From the NCBI RefSeq assembly GCF_963678635.1, contig NC_087064.1, positions 67,940,025 through 68,004,024 on the forward strand: 64,000 nucleotides of DNA. Direction: 5' to 3'. The notes under the pieces are model-generated. The model was not told the DNA's origin. It ran no database searches and saw nothing but the letters and a program-made list of their open reading frames with translations. Positions 1 to 12,100 of this stretch are shown piece by piece (the stretch's first letter is position 1; every line of letters begins with the position of its first letter). This DNA comes from Symsagittifera roscoffensis. Lineage: Eukaryota; Xenacoelomorpha; Acoela; Convolutidae. A program made the translations under genes and the position numbers.

Positions 1-3000
1 GCAGAAAATTTCATTAAACCGTGGTAAAAAGAAAAAAAAACATATACTTTTCAAAAGATCCAGTGCACTACGTTGACTGAAACTCAGACTCATGACACTT
101 CAAGGAAACAAATTGCTTAAAACAAAAATCTTAAGCCAGTGGATCATTTTGTGGCATGTAGTTTCAATTAGTTTTTTTTCGAATGGGTCCGGAAGTTAGC
201 ATAACTATTCTCCGTTTTTCATGCTTGCTTCGAGAATTATCGATTGAACTCCTTTTTTGAAAAAATTGCTGTTTTTCTGCAGTGCATAGACGTTATTCGA
301 GTATTTTTTCGACCTCATTGTCTTCTTTTTTATAGGTCGTCCAACCGCATGTTGTATCAACCGGGGAACCTAGACGATTATTGTGCAAAAATTTGCGACA
401 AGGTTTTCAGTTATTAATATATAATCATAAATTTAAAAAAAGATTAGCCGCTATCTTGAGTAATCTCTCACGCATACAGTTTTCTAATTTGCTTCAAAGG
501 TCTCAGGTTTTCTGCCCAATTTGCAAAGTTTTGCAGAAAATTTCATTAAACCGTGGTAAAAAGAAAAAAAACATATACTTTTCAAAAGATCCAGTGCACT
601 ACGTTGACTGAAACTCAGACTCATGACACTTCAAGGAAACAAATTGTTTAAAACAAAAATTTTAAGCCAGTGGATTATTTTGTGGCATGTAGTTTCAATT
701 AGTTTTTTTTCGAATGGGTCCGGAAGTTAGCATAACTATTCTCCGTTTTTCATGCTTGCTTCGAGAATTATCGATTGAACTCCTTTTTTGAAAAAATTGC
801 TGTTTTTCTGCAGTGCATAGACGTTATTCGAGTATTTGTTTGATCTCATTGTCCATTTTTATATATTTTCCAACCGCAACTTTTGTCAACTCGGGGAACG
901 ACGGAAAATCATTGTGCAGAGTTTTGTTACAAGATTCTTAGTTTTTAACAATTTTAGAGGGTTTATCATATAATTTTAAAATTAGAAAGATCAGCTGCTA
1001 TCTTGGGCAAGGTTATCCGATTGAAGTGCCCATTTTGCTTCTGAAAAATGAAACTCTTTCTACCTATTTTGCAGAACCTTGGAAATAATATAGTCGAATC
1101 TTAGTAATTGGAAAAAAGTTACAGCGCATTACGTTGACTCAAAACTCAAACTCATGGCACTTTAAAAAATACATTAGTTAAAAGCATCAGTTTTGAATCA
1201 GTGAATTAATTTGTGTGCGTGTAATTTCAAGTTTTTTTTCGATTGATTCTCGAAGTTTGCAGAACTTTTCTCCGTTTTCCGTGTTCTTGCTTGAAGAGTT
1301 ATCGAAGTAGCTTCTTTTTTAAAGAGTGCTGTTTTCCACAGTGCACAAGGAAAATTTTTGGGTTTTTAAGACCTTATTGTCTACCCTGCTTTTAAACTGT
1401 CCAACCGCATTTTTGTCAACCCGGAGAACCAAAAACAATCACTGTGCAAATTTTGCGACAAGATTTTTAGTTATTATAAGTTTTTGCAGATTTCTCAAAA
1501 AATTTTAAATTTAAAAAGATCAGCCGCTATCTTGGGTAAAATTACAAGTGAAGTGCGCGTTTTTGCTTCAAAAATAAACTAATCATTCTTCTAAATCGCA
1601 GCATCTCGGAAAAAATTGGTCCGTTCTTAGTAGTTGGAAAAAAACTAATTTTTCGAAATAATTTTTGCATTATTCAAATTTGAAATTAATTTGAAATTTG
1701 AGTTAATTCAAATTTGAAACTTTTCAAGTTTTTAAAGAAAAACATTAGTGAAAAGCATCCGTTTCAAACTAGTGACTCGTTCTGTGTACGTGTAGTTTCA
1801 AGTAATTCTTTTTCATTCGATTGGTTCTCGAAGTTAGCAAAACTATTCTCCGTTTTCCAGTCTTGCTTGAAGAGTTATCGAATTAGCTTCTATTTTTAAA
1901 GGTTGCTGTTTTCCACAGTGAACAACGGAAATGCTTGGGTATTTAAGACCTTATTGATTACCTTTCTTTTAAGTCGTTCAACCTCCTTTTTTGCCAACCC
2001 GGGGAACCAAGAACAGTAATTGTGCAGGATTTTCAAACAAGAATAATAGGTAGTTATAAATTTAGAGGTTTTTTTCTGGTAATATCAGGTTTTATCAACT
2101 TTTTATCAAATTTACTAAAAAAGACGCTATTTTGGTTAAATTTTTACAAATGAAGTGTTCGATATTGCTGCAAAAAAAATTAATCCATTCTGCTTATTTC
2201 GCAAAATCTTGGAAAAAATTCAAATCTTCGTAGTTCGAAAAATAAGAAAAATTTTTTCAAAACATCCAGTGCATCTCGTTGACTGAAACTCAGACAAATG
2301 ACACTTCAAAAAAAATTGATTAAAAAAATTTTCAAACAAGTGGATCAATTTGTGCGCAAGAAGTTTCAAATATATCTTTTTTTTTCAATTGGGTCTGGAA
2401 GTTAGCAGAATAAATATTCGTTTTTTATGCTTGCTTTCAGAATTTCCGATTTAGCTTCTTTTTTGAAAAAATTGCTGTTTGTTGGAAGTGCATAGGGATA
2501 AATCTAGAATTTTTTTGACCTCAATGGAACTTTCTTTTATGTCGGCCAACAGCTTTTTTGTCAACCCGGGAACCAAGAACAATATTTGTGCACAACTTTG
2601 CGAAAAGATTAATAATTATAAACATTATCAGAGGATTTATCATATAACTTCAAATTGAGGAAGATCAGCAGCTATCCTGTTCAAGGTTATACGAATGAAG
2701 TGCTAAGTATTGCTCCAAAAAACTAATCCTTCTTGCCTAATTTGCAGAATTTTGGTAGTTGGAATTAAGCATAAGTTTTTCAAAAGATCCAGTGCTTTAC
2801 GTTGTCTGAAACTTAGGCCTATGACACTTTAAAGAAATACGTTGAATAAAAGCATTATTTTTGAACCAGTGAATCATTTTGTATACGTGTAGCTTAAAGT
2901 AATTCTTTTTTCGATTGGGTCTCCAAATTAGCAAACTGGTTCTCCCTTTTTTCATGCTTGCTTTAAGAGTTATCGGATTAGCACTTTTTTTGAAAAGATT

Positions 3001-3100
3001 GCTGTTTTTTCACAGTTTAAACGGCAAATATAGGATTTTTTTGACCTCATTGTCTACTTTTTTCCTTTTTAGGTCGTCCAACTTTTCGAAAATTACCTGA
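1..3100. repeat. Tandem array of ~530-bp units
   Basis: Six head-to-tail copies can be anchored on the motif GCAGAAAATTT or its variants at 1, 533, 1071, 1598, 2201 and 2744, so the spacing is 527-603 bp and the array runs off the left edge. Shared blocks are a GTTGACTGAAACTCAGACTC-like segment, a TTCGATTGGGTCTCGAAGTT-like segment and a GTCGTCCAACCGC-like segment near each unit end. Copies 1 and 2 are nearly identical over their first ~300 bp (1-298 against 533-830) and then differ as much as the other copies. There is no coding content; short open frames inside are not shared between copies. This is satellite-like sequence. Confidence 0.85.
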
Positions 3101-4001
3101 TTTGACAAATTTTTCAGCTTATGGCTTCCAACAACACATCTATGCTAATAATGCTGTTAAACAGAAAATTTAGAGACGAGTCTTGACAAGTTTTCTTGAC
3201 AAGGTTTTACAGTACTCAAGTACTCTCAACATTTCTGAAAAAAAGAATCTTTCAGTTGTTTTTTTTACAATGTTCGACTTAATAGGGTTTTATGACAATA
3301 ATTTTCCACCACTATAAAATTTTATGACCACATCATTCTTCAATAAACAATAAAAACTAATAATTTTTGAATCAGTTGAGCTTGAAGTTTTCGTGTTCGT
3401 TTTATGATACTAATTTCTTGATAATTTAAAAAATCCAGGATAAAATTAATCCATAGACCAGACAGTTTATTAAGTCGTGATTTATATCTTATCTCATAAG
3501 CAGTAATAGAAAGCCCTATAATATCTGCTAGAGGTCAAAAAGACAAACATAATTCTGCGAAGGCAACTCACGAATCTTGGCAGAGATTTGGTTCATAGAG
3601 CTAAAATACGATAAGACATTTCTGGGGAAAAAATTCAAAATTAAAAATGATTTATGATGCAAGCAATTTGTAGGAGCTAGTATTTAAAAATTCCAAAGAC
3701 AATGTACCAAGCACCAGTTTTGAAGGTGAGTTCATTGTGCGGAATATTAAAAGCAAAAATAGAATGGACGATTACTTCCAGACAGCAGATAGTTTTCCAG
3801 TTTTGATATGGTTTTCTTATGAGCTCTCAGTTTTGACGAGACTTTTCATTTTGCACTTAAAATGTCCAAAAATGTGACAAATGTCAATTTCAAGAAAATC
3901 TTGACATATATTGAAAGCTCACCACCCCCTTTGCGAACCTCATGATTCGCCCCTGCTCATAAAGAGGATAAAATTTTGTATAATTCTGCTTTTCTTTTCA
4001 G
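3101..4001. other. Non-coding AT-rich stretch before a possible exon
   Basis: No convincing gene. A GATTCGCCCCTG end at about 3946-3957 looks like the right terminus of the hAT-like MITE family seen elsewhere in the window. A short open stretch around 3535-3600 after a weak CTAG acceptor is a very weak exon candidate. The last 20 bases are a strong pyrimidine tract leading to the splice acceptor at 4000-4001. Confidence 0.5.
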
Positions 4002-4094
4002 AAGATCACAGAACTGACCTTAGCCAGACTCTGGAATGAGAAGTTCCAGGTGCCTAACAGTTCCACACGTTCCAAGTTCCTCGATGAACCCTAG
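4002..4094 (+). CDS. Possible last coding exon of an unrecognised upstream gene
   Basis: A strong acceptor (TTTTCTTTTCAG ending at 4001) is followed by 30 open codons and a TAG at 4092-4094. The segment is richer in GC than its surroundings. The reading begins KITELTLARLWNEKF and ends RSKFLDEP, and the other two frames stop early. I do not recognise the peptide. If real, it is the C-terminal exon of a + strand gene whose earlier exons lie beyond the left edge, perhaps across the tandem array. No clear AATAAA signal follows closely. It could also be a pseudogene remnant or chance. Confidence 0.35.
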   Translation, partial: KITELTLARLWNEKFQVPNSSTRSKFLDEP

Positions 4095-4718
4095 CACGCC
4101 ATTATACTATATCGCTATGTGTTGTATGAACTGACCAAAAACCTGAGTTTTTATGTCCATAAGAATAGAAAGACTTGTATATTATGGCTTCAACGACATG
4201 AAAATAGCGCCTGCAACTATGGACACCTGTGATGACGACACAATGTCTGAATTAACGAAAAGATACCGATAGACTGAATTTATTCCATTGGAAATTATTT
4301 TATTTGAGGCTTGCGGATTTTTTTTTTGAATTTTCTTTGATCAATTTAGCTTCAAATAGAAGATTGACGGGGCCGATTTTTTTAAAATTCTTATTTGGCA
4401 ATTGGCTAGTGTTCAGGTGAAAACTGAAATTTCCCGCTGCTCCTTTCCCAATTCAAGTATCTATCCGCAGTTATAATTAGTCTTGTCTATCCGCGTTTGC
4501 TGTATTATCAACCTGCAAAACAGTCCCATATCTCACACATTTTATCCTGTGCTTTTTATTTTTAACCCACGAGTTTCGCAAAACTAGGAGAGAAGAGAAA
4601 CCGACACAATCAGTTAGATTGTAACTTGATTTGATATAAATTTTACGAAATTAAACAGATTCAAAAGAAAACATTACACATTACCCAGTCCATAGTCCAT
4701 AGTCCATAGTCAGCTCAG

Positions 4719-4805
4719 ATGCAGAGACGCTGTGCTCGTCCAGCCCCACCCTCAGAAGCCTCAAAAACTACGACCGCACCCACCACAGTGCAACAGAGGC
4801 AGTAG
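4719..4805 (+). CDS. Short GC-rich open frame (28 codons), function unknown
   Basis: An ATG directly after a CTCAG acceptor-like site opens a frame of 28 codons rich in Pro, Thr, Ala and Gln, ending in TAG at 4803-4805. It starts MQRRCARPAPPSEAS. A CCATAGT microrepeat precedes it at 4690-4710 and the 163-bp tandem array begins right after it. The base composition is unlike the flanks, which suggests an exon or exon relic. There is no homology I can name and it may be fortuitous. The stretch 4095-4718 shows nothing else. Confidence 0.2.
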   Translation: MQRRCARPAPPSEASKTTTAPTTVQQRQ

Positions 4806-4814
4806 CAAAATGAT

Positions 4815-6180
4815 GAACAAACCAATCGAGCAATGGACTCTTTCTCAAGGTCAGTTACTAAATTTATAGTCAAGGTCAATTAAGGTCATTGTAACCTAAT
4901 CTTCCAGTTTCCAGACATGGGGTTGTATATCTAGTATTTTTTAAAAAACAATACAATAGAGAAATTAATTAAATTTTGAATGAGCCAATCGAGCAATGGA
5001 CTCTTTCTCAAGGTCAGTTACTAAATTTATAGTCAAGGTCAATTAAGGTCATTGTAACCTAATCTTTCACTTTCCATACATGGGGTTGTATATCCAGTGT
5101 TTTTAAAAAGAATACAATAGAGAAATTAATTGAACTTTGAACGAGCCAATCGAGCAATGGACTCTTTCTCTAGGCCAGTTGCTTAGTTTATAATCAAGGT
5201 CAATCAAGGTCATTGTTAACATAATCCTTCGGTTTGCGTTCATGAGATTGTATATCTAGTGTTTTTTTAGAATATAAAACAATAGAGAACCTAATAAAAT
5301 TATGAACAAACCAATCGAGCAATGGAATCTTTCTCAGGGTCAACTATTTTATTAGTCAGTCAAGGTCAGTGTTGTCCTATAAAAAATTTCAATCATCCAG
5401 TTCCCATATGTGGGATTCTATATTAAGTATTTTCGGAAAATGTTAAAAAAGAGAGTTTATAAGTTGGTGAACAAATTAATCGAGCAATCGATTCATTCTC
5501 AAGGTCAGTCACTAAAATCATGGTGAGTCAAAGTCAGTGTTATCCTAAAACAGGCTCATCATACAGTTTGCATTTATGAGATAGTATATCTGGTGTTTTT
5601 GGAATACAACAGAACAGTGATTGACCAAAATAAAAACAAAATCAATCAAGCAATGAACTCTTTCTTACGAACGTTCTCTGTTTCTGATGTTATAATACAA
5701 AAAAGGCTAATTAAACAATTTGCACTGATTAAATTGATTGTATATATAGTGCTTTTGGAAACTAATACAATATAAAGTTTGTTTAAATCTTTAAAAAAAC
5801 AATCCAACAAAGGACAGTTTCTCAAGGCCAGTCACTAATTTTTGGTAAGTCACGGTTAGATTTATCCTACAAAAATTAAAGATACAGATTCCATTAATAC
5901 GATTGTTTTTTAATGCTTTTGAAAGCTATTACAAAACAGTATTTGTTAAAATATTGAAAAAAAAAGCTATCAAACAAAACGCTGTTTCTCGAGGCTAGTC
6001 ACTAATTTCAAGGTCAGTCAAAGTCATTTTGGAAAGAAGGTAAATATACAGTTCGTTAGTTGTTAATATTATATCTAGTGTTTTTGCAATACAAAACAAC
6101 AGTGAGTGTTTTAAAATCATGAATAAACTAATCAATTTTTATGGATATTTTTCTCTAGATCAGTGGAGTCACTAACTGCC
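4815..6180. repeat. Tandem array of ~163-bp units, about nine copies
   Basis: Copies start with ACCAATCGAGCAATGGACTC or decayed forms near 4815, 4979, 5141, 5302, 5469, 5632, 5795, 5960 and 6115. Each unit then carries TCTCAAGGTCAGTTACTAAA, a second AAGGTCA block, a GGTTGTATATCTAGTGTTTT block and an AATACAATAGAG tail. The first three copies are very alike and the later ones are progressively degraded, so divergence increases from left to right. No coding content. Confidence 0.85.
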
Positions 6181-7560
6181 CAGTTTATTTTTCCCCGTCC
6201 TTCGGATCAAGTAAACACTTCATCGTACTGGTTTTTCTGTCCGTTTTTGTTTCTGTGAGCAAATTTTGCATGTGGTTGAAATAACTACCACAAAAAACCC
6301 CTTTGTTTGTGATTTTACTTCCAAAAAACCGGTCATGATTAAGAAAACTTGGTTTGATTTCTTTTTCGTTATTCAGATTTTTGTAAACGGAGGTCTGAGT
6401 TTGAAAGAGACTCTCCACTCCCTTTTGCAGCGTTCTTAACAATGGTTTCTAAGCTCGCAGGTTTAAATCAAATTGAATCAACCGCCACAGCCGAAAAACG
6501 TCAAATCATTAGAAAAAAAATTTTTTAGTCGTTGTCAATCTACAAGTTTGCTTTTGAAGCTCATCAAAAGTCTGCCATTCACTACAAAAAAAATTGATGG
6601 TCGCTAAAAATAATGGGCGTTATGGAGTTATGAAATTCGCGTCGCAATAACAAAAACTACACCAACCAAATTAGAAATAATTTTCAAGAGAAGTAAACTG
6701 CTTTAAAAAGTTGCAAATTGAAAAATACCGTATTAGAACTATTGTGAACATGACCTTTGTTTGGTGTGCATGGCCCTTTCAATGAGAGAAAAATACCTGG
6801 TTGTTGTATAAGCAGCAGAGTGATTTTTGATTACAGTTATTTTTGAAAAAAAGCTAGGAAAACAATATTCAAAGAAACTCTGTATTGTTTCACTGAAACA
6901 CTTCTTACTTACTGTTCGTTCAAATTTTAAAAAAATATTCGACTTTTTTTTAAAAATGGCTGTATGAAAGCTAAGTTCTAAGTTTGTTTTAAGATACAAC
7001 ATTCAGTGCAAAAATACAATTTTGCGCCGTGTTTTTTGTTGTTTAACAAATAGTTTTGACTGCTAGAAAATTTGAAAAAAATTCGCTGATATTCTAATAT
7101 TCTAATTTTTTGCTGTTTGGTACTTTTTTTATGTTTGGTGTTTTTACTTGTTTTTCAAACTTCCAGATACTTTTTTATCGTGTTAATTCTGCAAATTAAG
7201 TCGAAGATTATTAGAAGGAGATTATTAGGGAGAAGTCGACGATTATTAGAAGTATTATAGGGAATAAGGTTGATTTACTCCTAAAGATAGTTAGAATTGC
7301 TTTTAACTGAGTTTGTAGAAGTTATAGGATAATAAAATTGATTCATTGTGGAGAAGTAAAATAAAATTTTGAAAACTTTGCGACAAATTGTTAAGCAAAC
7401 AAATTGCAACAAAAAACGACGCGCAAAAAAATCTGAAACTTATCTTGAAATTGAGTTAATCGAGTTTCTGCTTTCTGCTTGAAAAAAGCATCCTGAAGCT
7501 TTTTTGTCTTCTGATTCTCTGAGAGTAGTTAAAACAAAGTAATAGAAATTAGAAGTTCAC
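6181..7560. other. AT-rich stretch, nothing recognised
   Basis: Only short minus-strand open frames of about 85 codons without homology or codon bias. A degenerate GATTATTAG repeat is visible around 7200-7260. No gene supported. Confidence 0.5.
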
Positions 7561-8077
7561 TCTATTAATGTTCCGACTTTCGTAACGAAAGTAATGGAAT
7601 GTTTGTGCTCGGGGTAGGTTTTTTTTCTTCAGACAAATTTCGACTTCTTAACTAGCCATTTTTGACATATTTTTTTTATTATCATTCAAAAGGTTATGTG
7701 TCCTGAGCTTAAATTGGAAAAAATAATTCAACTGTGATCATTTTTTGTTAAGTTATGGGGTTTAAAGTTTGCTGTTTTGGCCAATTTGAGAAAATTAACG
7801 TCCGATCTATTTCGCGCTATTACGCGTAAGCGGAGATTTAATCCGACTTAGAAGTCATTCGAAAACGGTTCAAGGAAACCCATTTACCATAATTGATTTG
7901 TTATTAGGAGCGAAGTCTATGACTTTGTACTCTAAATGGAGTGTGGGTGATGGTTTTCAGAATAAATTTGGAAAAAAAAGTTAGTTTTGTTTTATTACAT
8001 TTAATTTCATGTTGTTACTGATTCATAGGCAGTCGGGACATTCAAGGTTTTGCCTTGATACGAGCAGTCTTGTTCCT
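7561..8077 (+). repeat. Dispersed repeat family A, near full-length copy
   Basis: It begins near TTAATGTTCCGACTTTCG and ends GCCTTGATACGAGCAGTCTTG. The same terminal block recurs at about 9151, 29511 (decayed), 62331, and in reverse near 34993-35030. Middle blocks such as a TTACGCGTAAGCGGAGATTTAATC-like stretch are shared with the copy at 29150-29527. Non-coding; probably a non-autonomous transposon or SINE-like element of unknown class. Confidence 0.6.
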
Positions 8078-8316
8078 TTTTCTCAGTCGTTTATCTCAGC
8101 TGGAGATTCAGCCCAAGTTTTATAGTCCATCAGAAATAAAACTTAGTCTTATTACTCTGTTTTGAAACGGAAGAACCCTGTTTTGAAGGGTTTTTACAAA
8201 TTTATTTATTAACTTATTTATATTCTTTGCGTGAAGTAACGCAATAATAGCAAGAAAGTTGCTCACCTCAGTTCGTTTTGAAGGATACATTATGCTGATT
8301 ACGATTTGATAGAACA

Positions 8317-8857
8317 AAACTAATGAGCATTAATTATCACAATTTGAATTATTGTCGTCAAAGTATACCCTAACTCATACCATTTTATCTTTGTCAACAC
8401 TCACCGCAAATGATATCTTTCCGTTAAAAAGGTTTATTTAAAAAAAATGAAAAACAAACGGCCGAATGACAAAACCATCTTAAGCATTAAATATTCCGCA
8501 TTTTGTAGAATCTTGGAAACATAAACATTAAAATATATTACACTTTCACTGTTTTTTGCATCTTTAATTTTTAACAATATATGAAGGGGTTCTTCCGTTT
8601 CAAAACAAAGATGCAAAAAAACAGTGAAAGTGTAATATATTTTAATGTTTATGTTTCCAAGATTCTACAAAATGCGGAATATTTAATGCTTAAGATGGTT
8701 TTGTCATTCGGCCGTTTGTTTTTCATTTTTTTAAAATAAACCTTTTTAACGGAAAGATATCATTTGCGGTGAGTGTTGACAAAGATAAAATGGTATGAGT
8801 TAGGGTATACTTTGACGACAATAATTCAAATTGTGATAATTAATGCTCATTAGTTTT
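8317..8857. repeat. Near-perfect large inverted repeat (~245-bp arms, 46-bp spacer)
   Basis: The left arm 8317-8562 and right arm 8609-8857 are reverse complements with only a few differences, mostly in A or T run length. The spacer is 8563-8608. A transcript of it would form a very long hairpin. The spacer end, 8586-8607, is itself the reverse complement of 8157-8178, so the rearrangement involved more flanking sequence. High arm identity implies recent origin. Short open frames in the arms are not genes. Confidence 0.9.
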
Positions 8858-9168
8858 GGAAAAACAGGCCAAAAATGGCCTTCTTAGGCATCTTTTGAAA
8901 AAGTTTCGCCAAAAAATTGCGTTTTTTCGGCGCACGGTCCCTCCCCCCCTCCTCAAAATTAGTATATATTTAAGGCGCCGCTAGAAACTTTTTAGGGTCA
9001 GTCACCAAAAATTTATATCTCAAAACAGTACAGAGTCGAATCCCTCCTAAATCCGCCTTGATTCAAAGTTTTCTCATTTTTGCAATATTGTTATTCAAAA
9101 AGCTTGTGATTGACAAAAGAGGGCAGCGGAGCATTATTGTTTTCCCCTGAGATACGAGCAGTCTTGTT
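8858..9168 (-). mobile_element. Reverse hAT-like MITE remnant next to a family A end
   Basis: GGCGCCGCTAGAAAC, the AAATTAGTATATATTTAAGG block and the end CTCCTAAATCCGCCTTG at about 9059 match, in reverse, the left part of the complete hAT-like MITE at 45740-46177. The segment after it ends in GAGATACGAGCAGTCTTG at 9150-9167, the family A terminus. The far left end of the MITE is not visible, so this copy is truncated where it meets the inverted repeat. Confidence 0.5.
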
Positions 9169-12100
9169 TTAAATGCAGGATCGATTTTTTGTTAGTACAT
9201 AGGAACTTTTTAATTAAGATTTCGTTATCGACTTTCTGCGATTTTCAGTTGAAGCATGAAACTTTTTGGCAAATACATCAATGATTTGCTTGTATGCCAT
9301 TATTTTCAAAAATACCTAGCGCATAAATTTTACCCTAAAACTTCAAATCAGGTCTCTGATAAGTAGAAAAAAATAGGAATAGACTGAATTAATGAAAAAA
9401 AAGAGCAGGCGACCCATTTCAGAATATTTGAACTTTGTTGATTTGAATTGATTTTTCTAAATAAAAATTTTTCTAACAAAAACAATGCAAAACGGTTGCG
9501 CTTTTCAGAGATTTCGAAAACTTTAAAAAAAATTAACTTTTGACATTTCAAAAACTTAAGAGGCTGTCCAATAAATTCGTTAAAACTTATAGTTTGAGTT
9601 TGGTGAGAAAAAAGTCAATTTAACAGCAAGCAGAAATTTCATTTGACAAGCCGACTGAAGAACTCTTCAGCTTCAATTTTTGTTCCATTTTTCATAAAAT
9701 TTACCAAATTTAAACTTTCTGAGAAGCGAAAAAATTAACAGTGATTTTGCTCAGTTGTCTTACTTTTCATAACAAGTTTAAATATATTATTTCCTCCTTC
9801 CTGTTAAAGGGAAGGAAAAGCAATTTCGTGTTGCTTAAAACCATTTCGCCGGCCATATCCGTTCAAAAAACTGAACCAAAAATTTCTCTGCTATTCATTT
9901 CTTAAATAATTGCTGGTGGTTTTTTTTTTCAATATTTACAACCTGAAAATCTTTCTTTGTTTTTCATTGCTAGGGATTTGGACCTTATAATGTGTGATAT
10001 ACTTATGCTGCTGTTCATCGAAAATTTTTATTAGTCTTTTATGGCGGCGTGAGGGTGATAACTTATGCTCTTTTGTGATCTCTTATGTCTTGTTGTGTGT
10101 ATTGGGGTTTGCCAATAAATATTAGCTGGGGAGCAAGGGGTGTTGAAAAGTGGTGATAGGTTATGATAAAAAATTGAGTGTGTACGCTTTTTGGCTTTGA
10201 AATTATTTTTTTCTAACCTACTTTTATTTGCCTCCGCTTAATAATAATTACACCCTGGCGAGTTCTTTTACCATGACTTCATTCATTTTACCCTAATATA
10301 TCATTATCCCCTTTACAAAGAACTGTTTCTTTTAAGCGACTCTTTTTACTGCACTTCTGATTTCTTCGAACCTTTTTGTGATTCGTTCAAATTTTGTTTC
10401 CACATAAAAAGCTCAAATTCCGTTTTCAAATGATGTATGTTACCTAAATATCTTCAAAATCATCAACTTAAGGTAAAATTATCAAAACAAAATCATTTCT
10501 AATTCTCTCCAAAATTTTGCAATTTTTTCTTTTTTTTGCAAACTTGGTCATCAATGTCTGAAAATTCGTAAGCTAGAGAACAGCAAATACCTCCCACAAC
10601 TCCAAAAACTTCAAGAAGGATATTCAGTTGCTTGATGAGCAAGTAGCACATAATATTAGTTTTTGTCACAAAATGACCAGAAAAAAAAACAAAATTCAAA
10701 AGAAACTTAAAACATTTTATTTTTCAATTTTTTGCAGAAATTTTTTCAACTTTTCGAAGCTTTTGATTCCAAGAATGGCGTTAAAAAACAATTTTATTGA
10801 GATTTCTTGGCTTAATTTTTTTTTTACAAAAAGCCATTTGCTGGCTTTAATGTATCAAAATTGGCAAAAACTCAAAACTTTCACACCGATTTTTCTCGAC
10901 ACGAGACCACCTTTTAAACTTTCGAATTTGGTATGAAAAATCTATAATATGATAAATCAATCCTGCCATAACAATGATTATTAGTTCTTTTATTTTCATT
11001 TTTTTCTGTTGAAAAACAAAATAAACCTGCTCGCTCACCTTCTTTGCCTGAAAATATACCAAAAATCAAAAATTTCAAACGGGTTTTTTCAGAATATTTG
11101 AAGATTGTTCTAGTCACGACTGAAATAGCTCTTGTATGATTTATCGTTTGACCCATTTTGATGATTAATTTTGTTACTGGATTTTACTTGGTCAACAACA
11201 AAAAAAGAAAAAACTAATACACACCCGAATACAAGGGGTTCCTCCCCATTATTGATGATCAGAACAAAAAAATAAAACTCAAAATTAAATATCAATTACC
11301 CATTGATCTGTATTTATCACTCGTTGGCCAACAACCACATACATCACAAGTAATTTATAATCATAAACACTGTTGTTTTTTATCAAAAGATTTTAAAATA
11401 ATTTAACCGAATTTTTCTAGCATATTTTCAAGCAGTTATTTGTGATGCACATGAAAAACTTTGTTTGCAGTCTGATCTATTTTTTCGAATCAATTTTCAA
11501 AATAAGTTTTAAGTTCACGCATGAATCAAAGGGTTGTATAAAGTAATAGTACAAAACAAAAAATTAGTTACATACAGTGTAACTTATCGAATAAATTGTT
11601 TTTTTTTTTCATTGAAAATGTTCCTTGATTGATCAAAAATTGCTGTCTTGAGATTTTTCTACAAAAAGTTCGTTTCCTAAATTCTTCTCATAAAAAATTT
11701 GTTTTTCAAAAAAAATCCCTAGACAGGAAAACAATCTCCACTGGCGCAAGTTACAATAACGCAAATCTCATAGGCAGTTTTAACTATTTATTACCGAAGC
11801 GTACCGAATCAAGTGCATCTTGCGAGCTAAGTTTAATAGTTAATCATGGGCTGCTATCTTCTTGAGAATTTTGTATCAATTATGTGTGAACCCCATTTAC
11901 AACATATCCTAAGCTATATGACTTGATTCATTGAAATTGTTCTTTACTTACTCCAAACAAAATTTCAAATACTAAAAATTTATATAATTTTGAAAATGTC
12001 AAAATTTTGAAAACAAAATCGGATGTTTATTAGAATTTTTTGTTTGATGTGAAATGGTCATCCCAGGTTGCAATCAAGCCGATTTTTTTTGTAATGATTG

